Shown here: positions 1 through 5,361 of the stretch, piece by piece
How positions within the stretch are numbered: position 1 is the first letter of the stretch
Layout: every line of letters starts with the position of its first letter
Program-made: the position numbers and the translations under genes
Notes under the pieces: generated by a model
What the model was told of the DNA's origin: nothing
Databases searched by the model: none
The model's input: the letters and a program-made list of their open reading frames with translations, nothing else
From: Rhodothermales bacterium
GTDB taxonomy: Bacteria > Bacteroidota > Rhodothermia > Rhodothermales > UBA10348
Length of the DNA stretch: 7,145 nucleotides
Direction of reading: 5' to 3'
Assembly: GCA_030833605.1 (NCBI GenBank)
Contig: JAURGV010000120.1
Span: 1 to 7,145, forward strand

Positions 1-385
1 CGATGGACGCTTCCGACAGTTCGGTGGTTTGTTCATCAGTTTCAGAAACCGAGATGGCCGCGCCTTCATTTGCGCCGGCACTTTGGCCCCCATTCGCGCC
101 TCCACAAGCCGCCACCGCTCGCTGCCAAGCCAATTCACTCAGATCAATCAAGCCGTAGAGTTGGTCAATCGGCCCGCCAACCACTAGCCAAGCGCCCGGA
201 CGGGTTCGTTTGACCGCCAGGTCCATGTCAGGAAGCCCTAATGCATTGCGTAACAACACGATATGCTGCTTCCACAACTCAACGACACGTTCGTTTTTAC
301 CGGAAAAGCGGACCTCGAGCAACGCTCCAGGGCTACTCCAAACAAGATTGGGGCCAGTTAATCGTCTGGAATCGAGCAACTCCAC
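1..385 (-). CDS. CphA'-like cyanophycin synthetase / Mur-ligase-family protein, N-terminal part (runs off left edge)
   Basis: Only the first 128 codons lie in the window and the frame is still open at the edge. I chose the GTG at 385-383: the frame is closed by a TGA just upstream (391-389), the GTG shares its first G with the TAG stop of cphA (TAGTG), and a GAGG motif sits 10 nt before it. Residues 4-13 (LDSRRLTGPN), a PGALLEV stretch at 19-25 and a GGPIDQLYGLIDLSELAW segment at 70-87 resemble, from memory, the N-terminus of ligases encoded beside cphA in several bacteria (CphA' or Mur-ligase-like proteins). From about residue 94 the chain becomes a Gly/Ala/Ser/Thr/Glu-rich linker. The ATP-grasp or Mur catalytic domains expected for this family would lie outside the window, so the ligase function is inferred from the N-terminus and from being the last gene of a cyanophycin operon. 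A structural or regulatory partner of CphA is also possible. Confidence 0.6.
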   Translation of the reverse strand, partial: MELLDSRRLTGPNLVWSSPGALLEVRFSGKNERVVELWKQHIVLLRNALGLPDMDLAVKRTRPGAWLVVGGPIDQLYGLIDLSELAWQRAVAACGGANGGQSAGANEGAAISVSETDEQTTELSEASI

Positions 386-3183
386 TAGTCATTTTCCTCA
401 CGTGCCAAACGAACGCCACGGTCATCGCGGACCAAATTGGTACCCGAATCTAAAACGTATTCTTCTAGATTGGGGAGTTGATGAACTTCGGTACTGGCTG
501 GCGTGGCGACTGGGCCATGTTCAGAATCCGAATTAAACTGGATAATTTGCTTCCAGCAACGGGTGGTATCATCTCCAAAAACTAGCAGTAAATCTCCTTT
601 TGCAGCTACTTTTAGGGCTGCTTCCAGACACATGGCTTCGTCCGGAATAACCACAATTTGTTCTTCCTTTACGCCCTGTGCGAGCAGTTCCGTTTTTATT
701 CGGTCCGGCACTTCCGAGAATCCTCGGCCCCGACGGTCGTCATCGGCCTTGCAATAGTACAAGTCGAAATGCCCGGCCGCATGCCTTGCAATGTTATCAA
801 TGTCTTCGTCGCGTCGGTCACCCGGTCCGGCTAGCACGGCTATTCGACGTCCAGCGACCGATAGCATCCCAGCCGTTTTGCACATGGCTTCAACAGCTGC
901 CGGATTGTGTGCATAGTCCAAAATGACTTTAAATGGATGTTCATCAAACACGTTCATCCGTCCAGGAGCCTGAAAGAATGAGGTATCGAAGGTTCGAAGG
1001 CCATGACGGATATCTTCTAACGATACGTCCATGGAGTAGGCCATAGCGGCAGCGCACATCGCATTTTGAACGTTATGAATCGCTTTCCCTTCTAACGTAG
1101 CTGGGATCAGATGCGTCCAAAGGAGAGGAATATGAGCGCCGCCATCAAACAACGTAATCATATGCCCGTTAATTCCTTGTTCCAATACGGCAGCCAGGCC
1201 TCCAGCTCGAATGTGCTCACGAACCAATTCATGGCCCGGATTCAAGGTGAAGTAGCACAACCGTTTGGCTTGGGTGTAATCGGCCATTTTGAGGCAAAGT
1301 GGGTCGTCCGCATTTAAGACGGCCACGTCTTGAGCGACCTCGACTACAATGCGCTTCAATTCAGCCAACTGCTCTAGGGTGTTGATCCCTCGCATGCCCA
1401 GGTGATCGGCAGAAATGTTCAAACACGCAGCCACGTTGGATTTGCGATAACCTAGACCTCGCTTTAAAAGACCGCCGCGCGCTGTTTCAAGGACAGCCAC
1501 TTCAACAGAAGGATCGCGCAGTACTATTTGAGCAGACACGGGCCCGGTCATATCGCCTTTTACGCTCAAATGTCCATCAATGTACACGCCGTCGGTTGAC
1601 GTCATACCGACTGTTTTTCCCGTCCCTTTCAGGATATGCGCCAACATGCGACTGGTGGTCGTTTTTCCATTGGTACCGGTAATACCCGCAATCGGAACGC
1701 GCGTTGGGGTGCCTGGAGGGAAAAGCATATCCATTACGGCGCCCGCCACGTCACGAGGTTTGCCTTCAGAAGGCGCCACGTGCATACGGAAACCAGGGGC
1801 CGCGTTGACTTCCACGATGCCGCCTCCCACATCTTTATACGACTGAGAAATGTCGGCGGTTAAAAAGTCCACGCCACCAACGTCCAACCCGACCGCAGAA
1901 ATAGCACGAATGGCCATTTTACGGTTATCTGGGTGCACAACGTCGGTTAAATCGATGGCTGTACCGCCTGTCGACAAGTTTGCGGTGGAGCGCAAAAACA
2001 GGATCTCACCCGCTGCGAGAACGGACGTTTTGGTATAACCCGCATCGGCCATGTGTTCATGCGCGGCCTTATCAAATTCTAGTTTGGTCAGCACTTTCTC
2101 ATGACCAATTCCACGACGAGGGTCGCTATTAACCACCTCAACAAGCTGCTCGATGGTGCTTTTCCCATCGCCTACAACGTGGCCTGGAACGCGTTTTGCG
2201 ACAGCCACTAACTTGTTGTTTACCACCAACATGCGGTGATCAAACCCCGTAATAAAGCTCTCTACCAATACCGCTCGACTCGTTCCAACATCCTGCGCGG
2301 TTTTAAATGCTTCGCGTACCGCTTCATCCGTGGTGAGGTTAATGGATACCCCTCGACCGTGATTGGCATTCAGCGGTTTTAGAACCACGGGGTAGCCTAT
2401 GTGATTCGCCATTTGGACGGCTTGCCGATCGCTATATACCAGTTCTTGTTGAGGAACAGGTAACCCTAAATCGTTCAGAAGTCGGTGAGTGTCTTCTTTA
2501 TCACAAGCAATTTCGACTGCGATGTGGCGGGTTTCACTCGTAATGGTTGCCTGAATGCGTTTCTGATATTTCCCATGGCCAAACTGAACCAAACTGTACT
2601 GATTTAGGCGGAGCCACGGAATGTCTCGCTCATCGGCAGCGTTTACCAGCGATTGTGTGGAAGGGCCAAACTCTTTTCGCTGGGCAAAACGGATGAACGA
2701 TGTTTTTTCATCCTCAAAATCAAAGTCATCGGAAGCGGGTTCGTCCAGCTGTTCATTGAGGTCGGCTGGAAGCAACTGCTTGATAAGCTCCAAACCCAAA
2801 CGAGATGCTTCAAGACCCACATCCGCTTGTTTGTATTGGAATACCATGTTGTATTGGCCGGGGACACCTGTGGTGCGTGTCCGACCAAAAGACACTTCAG
2901 AACCGGCTAAATGCTGCATTTCTATGGCAACATGCTCCAACACGTGACCCAGCCACGTGCCTTCGTCTTCTTTCATTCGACGAATAAATCCGCCAGGCTC
3001 TCCGTAGGAACACCCGTGTTCTTGCAAACCAGGCAACAATTCCAACAACTTATTAATGAAGCCATCGCCCAACCGAGCCGTTGGCCATTCTTCCAGAACG
3101 CCCAAATCCAACACGTGCCGAATAACGGGAAAGTGAGCGTAGAGATTGGGTCCAACGTACACATTGGTCGAGCGTATTTTCAT
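385..3183 (-). CDS. cphA: Cyanophycin synthetase (CphA1 type)
   Basis: This cytoplasmic ligase builds cyanophycin by ATP-dependent addition of Asp to the backbone and Arg to its side chains. The 932-residue product shows all three family domains. The N domain (about 1-160) carries VGPNLYAHFPVIRH at 10-23 and an HxxEH motif at 80-84. The ATP-grasp domain (about 215-490), which adds Asp, has GYPVVLKPLNANHGRGV at 263-279 and VEVNAAPGFRMH at 457-468. The Mur-ligase-like domain (about 495-885), which adds Arg, has the P-loop GTNGKTT at 503-509, NISADHLG at 589-596 and LDYAHNP at 755-761. Family members are usually roughly 870-900 residues; the excess is a polar C-terminal tail from about 885. The ATG at 3183 overlaps the cphB stop as ATGA, with AGAAG 7 nt upstream as a modest ribosome site. 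It lies third in the operon and touches the following ligase-like gene. No key motif is missing. Confidence 0.96.
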   Translation of the reverse strand: MKIRSTNVYVGPNLYAHFPVIRHVLDLGVLEEWPTARLGDGFINKLLELLPGLQEHGCSYGEPGGFIRRMKEDEGTWLGHVLEHVAIEMQHLAGSEVSFGRTRTTGVPGQYNMVFQYKQADVGLEASRLGLELIKQLLPADLNEQLDEPASDDFDFEDEKTSFIRFAQRKEFGPSTQSLVNAADERDIPWLRLNQYSLVQFGHGKYQKRIQATITSETRHIAVEIACDKEDTHRLLNDLGLPVPQQELVYSDRQAVQMANHIGYPVVLKPLNANHGRGVSINLTTDEAVREAFKTAQDVGTSRAVLVESFITGFDHRMLVVNNKLVAVAKRVPGHVVGDGKSTIEQLVEVVNSDPRRGIGHEKVLTKLEFDKAAHEHMADAGYTKTSVLAAGEILFLRSTANLSTGGTAIDLTDVVHPDNRKMAIRAISAVGLDVGGVDFLTADISQSYKDVGGGIVEVNAAPGFRMHVAPSEGKPRDVAGAVMDMLFPPGTPTRVPIAGITGTNGKTTTSRMLAHILKGTGKTVGMTSTDGVYIDGHLSVKGDMTGPVSAQIVLRDPSVEVAVLETARGGLLKRGLGYRKSNVAACLNISADHLGMRGINTLEQLAELKRIVVEVAQDVAVLNADDPLCLKMADYTQAKRLCYFTLNPGHELVREHIRAGGLAAVLEQGINGHMITLFDGGAHIPLLWTHLIPATLEGKAIHNVQNAMCAAAMAYSMDVSLEDIRHGLRTFDTSFFQAPGRMNVFDEHPFKVILDYAHNPAAVEAMCKTAGMLSVAGRRIAVLAGPGDRRDEDIDNIARHAAGHFDLYYCKADDDRRGRGFSEVPDRIKTELLAQGVKEEQIVVIPDEAMCLEAALKVAAKGDLLLVFGDDTTRCWKQIIQFNSDSEHGPVATPASTEVHQLPNLEEYVLDSGTNLVRDDRGVRLAREEND
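396..399 (-). promoter_or_regulatory. Ribosome binding site deciding the GTG start of the last operon gene
   Basis: GAGG on the minus strand lies inside the cphA C-terminal codons, 10 nt before the GTG at 385. An out-of-frame ATG at 392-390 is only 3 nt from it and would give a 19-codon dead end, so the spacing favours the GTG. Confidence 0.45.
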
Positions 3184-4034
3184 GCCAATTCTTCTGGTTC
3201 TAATTCAGCGTTAACGAATGGCTTCCGAGTGTTGGTGTTGAATTGCGCCCCAGCAGCCAAAATGTGAAGTCGGACGTTTAGCAAAGTTACAACTTCGCCT
3301 TTTCTAATTTCAGAAATGGAAGAATAATCCAGATCGGCTGGATCGACAACGGTAATACCTCCGCTGCCAACCACTTCCAGCACCCCATCGGGTCCAATAA
3401 ATGCGGCGGTATCTTCGTCAATCCCCAATCCGCACGCATAGGGGTTGTAAGCTAGCGCCGTAAGCAGTCGGCCTAAACGGTCTCGCTCTCGAAAATGCTG
3501 ATCGATCACAACCGTATTAATTAAACCTAAACCTGGAGTAAGGGTGACACCTGCTTGGGTTGGAGTAGGTCCTGCATCTCCTCCAGCGATCATGTGTTCG
3601 GGAATGACTGCTGCGCCTGCAGACGTTCCTGCAACGTGAACGCCATGGGCATTTAGGTACCGAAATTTGTCCGCCAGCGGGGTTCCTCCCACAATAGTTG
3701 ACAGTCGAAGTTGGTTTCCGCCGGTAATAAATATGCCGGTTGCTTGGTCCAGTCGTTCCAAATAAGACGGGCGCTCGCAATCTTTCCGATTTTTGAGCTG
3801 CATGAAATCCACGCGCGCGGCTCCCATTTTTTCAAAGAGTTCTACATAAAGAGAACCGGTATCCGCTAGGCGGGATGCTGTAGGGATCACCACAATATTG
3901 GCATGCGAACCGCCGCACAAGGCCACAAAACGCTTTAAGATGGTCGGATTTACTTCTTTTTCCTCAGCGCCGCCAATGGGAATTAAATATCCCCGTTGAG
4001 CGTCACCGGTGCTTAATGCAGGTCTCGAGATCAT
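3180..4034 (-). CDS. cphB: Cyanophycinase (S51-family serine exopeptidase)
   Basis: This enzyme degrades cyanophycin from its end to beta-Asp-Arg dipeptides. I start it at the ATG at 4034, giving 284 residues, near the ~271 of the Synechocystis enzyme. A GTG at 4091 would add 19 residues inside the iadA end and has little to recommend it. In the 284-residue numbering the nucleophile is Ser138 in GTSAGAA (136-142), His180 lies in DQHF (178-181), and GIDED is at 204-208. The substrate-pocket pattern DQHF-x2-R-x-R-x2-R and the Gln of GGNQLRL (Gln107) are all present, matching the known cyanophycinase pocket. There is no signal peptide, so the enzyme acts inside the cell on granules. It begins 4 nt after the iadA stop and ends in a 4-nt overlap with cphA, so degradation and synthesis genes are expressed together. 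Confidence 0.94.
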   Translation of the reverse strand: MISRPALSTGDAQRGYLIPIGGAEEKEVNPTILKRFVALCGGSHANIVVIPTASRLADTGSLYVELFEKMGAARVDFMQLKNRKDCERPSYLERLDQATGIFITGGNQLRLSTIVGGTPLADKFRYLNAHGVHVAGTSAGAAVIPEHMIAGGDAGPTPTQAGVTLTPGLGLINTVVIDQHFRERDRLGRLLTALAYNPYACGLGIDEDTAAFIGPDGVLEVVGSGGITVVDPADLDYSSISEIRKGEVVTLLNVRLHILAAGAQFNTNTRKPFVNAELEPEELA

Positions 4035-4038
4035 AAAA

Positions 4039-5199
4039 TTATTCGAACGTTCCTTTTTTGAAAATTGCACTTTGTTTGAGGTGCCAGGCACCCCGAGCCA
4101 TCACCCAGGATGGCCAATGGTCGGCTCCCAGAGCCACTAAATCGGCATCAGAACCGATCGAGAGGCGTCCTTTTGAAGGAAGCCGTAAAATTTTTGAGAC
4201 ATTACTGGTGAATGCGGGGAGTACGTGTTCTAATTCAAGTCCCCTTTCAAGCAATGATTTAAGTGTCAAAGGTAGGGCAGAAGCTCTCGCGTAGTCCAAG
4301 CCTTCGAGCTCGCCTTGCGCGTTAAATTTGGGTAGACATCCGCCGCCATCGGAGCTGATGGTGATCCTTGAGGGGTCGAATCCTCCATCCAAATAGCGCA
4401 TGAATGCGTCCTCGGCCGAGTAAGCATCCTCGCCTTCTTCTACGGGGAAAGCCGTGACGTCGATGGTGCAGCCGCTTTTTGTTAACTCACAGGCCTCTTC
4501 GAACAAGGCTTTTTTGCGATTGACATGGGTCGGATAAAAAACGCGGGCAGGTATTTCGGATTCTTGAACAGCGCGCCGGAGCAAATCTAAACCCCTAACC
4601 CCATCTCCCACATGGAAATGCACCAATCCGGCCTTGCCGGTCATCAATCCGGCCACGTGGGCTTCACTCGCCAAGCGTAGCACTTCTTCGAGCGTAGGTT
4701 GGCTGGAGCGGTGGTCTGAAATGGCGACTTCACCCACCGCTATCAATTCTTCAACATGAACGATATCACCGCGTACTGATCCGGTTAGCGTCGTCGGTGG
4801 GACATGATATCCTCCCGTGTACCCATAAGCGGACAATCCTTCGGCGCGCAATGCCTTGATTCGGGCGATCAAGGAGGAAGTGGTCCTCACGAGATCGTCG
4901 GTGCCCAGAAGTCCAACCACGGTTGTAACACCCGCTGAGGTGAACTCGCTTAGGAAAGGAGCAGGAACCGAGGTTTCAAATCCCGCTTCACCGCCACCAC
5001 CGGTTACATGAGCATGGGCGTCAATAAACCCAGGAATGAGCCGTGCCCCCTTGAAATCCGTAATTTCAACGTCCAAACAAGGATCCAACGATGGAATATT
5101 CGCTCCGATGTAGGCGATTTTATCACCAGCCACTAGAACGTGACGCAGACCTTCCCGACCAGGGGAATACAGTTGGACGTTTTGGAGCAGTTTGAACAT
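4039..5199 (-). CDS. iadA: Isoaspartyl dipeptidase (M38 amidohydrolase)
   Basis: This metal-dependent hydrolase cleaves beta-aspartyl dipeptides. Beside cphB its likely substrate is beta-Asp-Arg, giving free Asp and Arg and closing the cyanophycin cycle. The 386-residue length matches the ~390 of E. coli IadA. Visible residues are HAH at 62-64 (metals), Glu71 after GGGG, Tyr131 in GGYHVP, SDHR at 161-164, His196 in FHVGDG, PTHVNR with His225 and Arg228, and SSDGGG with Asp284. By alignment to the E. coli protein, the bridging carboxylated lysine (Lys162) is replaced by Glu157 and the substrate-contacting Ser289 by Cys288; I believe related M38 proteins show the same pattern. The ATG at 5199 opens the operon and gives a typical family N-terminus. 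No Shine-Dalgarno is seen, and a possible stem-loop abuts the start. The stop is 4 nt before cphB. Confidence 0.93.
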   Translation of the reverse strand: MFKLLQNVQLYSPGREGLRHVLVAGDKIAYIGANIPSLDPCLDVEITDFKGARLIPGFIDAHAHVTGGGGEAGFETSVPAPFLSEFTSAGVTTVVGLLGTDDLVRTTSSLIARIKALRAEGLSAYGYTGGYHVPPTTLTGSVRGDIVHVEELIAVGEVAISDHRSSQPTLEEVLRLASEAHVAGLMTGKAGLVHFHVGDGVRGLDLLRRAVQESEIPARVFYPTHVNRKKALFEEACELTKSGCTIDVTAFPVEEGEDAYSAEDAFMRYLDGGFDPSRITISSDGGGCLPKFNAQGELEGLDYARASALPLTLKSLLERGLELEHVLPAFTSNVSKILRLPSKGRLSIGSDADLVALGADHWPSWVMARGAWHLKQSAIFKKGTFE

Positions 5200-5200
5200 G

Positions 5201-5216
5201 GTGACAGGCGTATCAC
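5201..5216 (-). promoter_or_regulatory. Possible leader stem-loop covering the iadA ribosome site
   Basis: On the minus strand GTGATA and TGTCAC can pair (five Watson-Crick pairs and one G-U) around a CGCC loop. The stem ends one base before the iadA ATG, exactly where a Shine-Dalgarno would be, and none is seen. The short stem is only marginally stable. Confidence 0.3.
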
Positions 5217-5239
5217 GGTGCCGAATTAATGGAAGAACA

Positions 5240-5245
5240 ATTATA
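5240..5245 (-). promoter_or_regulatory. Candidate -10 box for the iadA-cphB-cphA operon
   Basis: The minus strand reads a perfect TATAAT, which would place the transcription start near 5233 and give a leader of about 33 nt before the iadA ATG. No good -35 hexamer lies 16-18 nt upstream (CCGTTT at 17 nt). The match is seen directly; promoter function is inferred. Read as TATAATTG it is also one mismatch from the Bacteroidota -7 consensus TAnnTTTG. Confidence 0.45.
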
Positions 5246-5249
5246 CTTA

Positions 5250-5261
5250 AAAACGCGTTTT
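5250..5261. promoter_or_regulatory. Perfect 12-bp palindrome AAAACGCGTTTT, possible operator
   Basis: Both strands read AAAACGCGTTTT. It lies just upstream of the candidate operon -10, inside what would be the -35/-10 spacer, a location suited to a repressor. AAAACG recurs directly after it at 5262-5267, giving a third half-site. Confidence 0.35.
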
Positions 5262-5269
5262 AAAACGGC

Positions 5270-5282
5270 TTGATAATATCAA
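5270..5282. promoter_or_regulatory. Perfect inverted repeat TTGATA-A-TATCAA, possible operator
   Basis: Six-base arms surround a single central base, 8 bp from the neighbouring AAAACGCGTTTT palindrome and sharing its last base with the next inverted repeat. It would lie upstream of the candidate operon promoter. Protein binding is inferred only from symmetry. Confidence 0.35.
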
Positions 5283-5295
5283 TTCCGTGCGGAAT
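5282..5295. promoter_or_regulatory. Inverted repeat ATTCCG-TG-CGGAAT, possible operator
   Basis: Six-base perfect arms flank a 2-nt spacer. It directly abuts the TTGATA dyad and lies upstream of both candidate promoters. A transcription-factor site is more likely than a terminator, since there is no T tract and neither flanking gene ends here. Confidence 0.35.
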
Positions 5296-5302
5296 CGAAT
5301 AG

Positions 5303-5331
5303 TTGATTCAAAACCCATTCAACCCTACTAT
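5303..5331 (+). promoter_or_regulatory. Weak candidate promoter for the Asp-box gene
   Basis: TTGATT (5303-5308) and TACTAT (5326-5331) are separated by exactly 17 nt, each matching four of six consensus sigma-70 positions. Transcription would start near 5338, leaving a leader of about 24 nt. In AT-rich DNA such pairs arise by chance, so confidence is low. Confidence 0.25.
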
Positions 5332-5361
5332 TACGTGCCGTTTCAAATATTATTACGCATC

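Larger units (their letters stand above)
5200..5361. other. Divergent intergenic region between iadA and the Asp-box gene
   Basis: This 162-bp AT-rich gap is the only non-coding stretch in the window. It must hold the start signals for both the leftward cyanophycin operon and the rightward exported-protein gene. The plus-strand frame of the latter stays open back to 5251, but a signal peptide begins only at the ATG at 5362, so I treat the upstream part as non-coding. Confidence 0.8.

Noticed and set aside
65..115. Short repeated GGCGCRAAT-type units in the linker of the ligase-like gene
   Set aside because: Only two imperfect copies, explained by a Gly/Ala-rich linker; not a supported repeat array.
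210..536. Plus-strand open frames across the cphA/ligase-like junction
   Set aside because: They lie opposite two minus-strand genes with clear family motifs and their translations show no domain, signal or conserved pattern.
2621..2947. 108-codon plus-strand frame inside cphA
   Set aside because: It is the Ser/Cys-rich reverse complement of the CphA N-domain coding sequence and has no independent support.
5282..5295. ATTCCG inverted repeat as a rho-independent terminator
   Set aside because: The loop would be only 2 nt, no T tract follows on either strand, and both flanking genes start rather than end here.
5251..5361. In-frame N-terminal extension of the Asp-box protein back to 5251 (GTG at 5287 or 5335)
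   Set aside because: The frame is open, but a longer start would bury the signal peptide behind 9-25 extra residues. The ATG at 5362 gives a normal export signal, and the upstream DNA carries the operon control elements.
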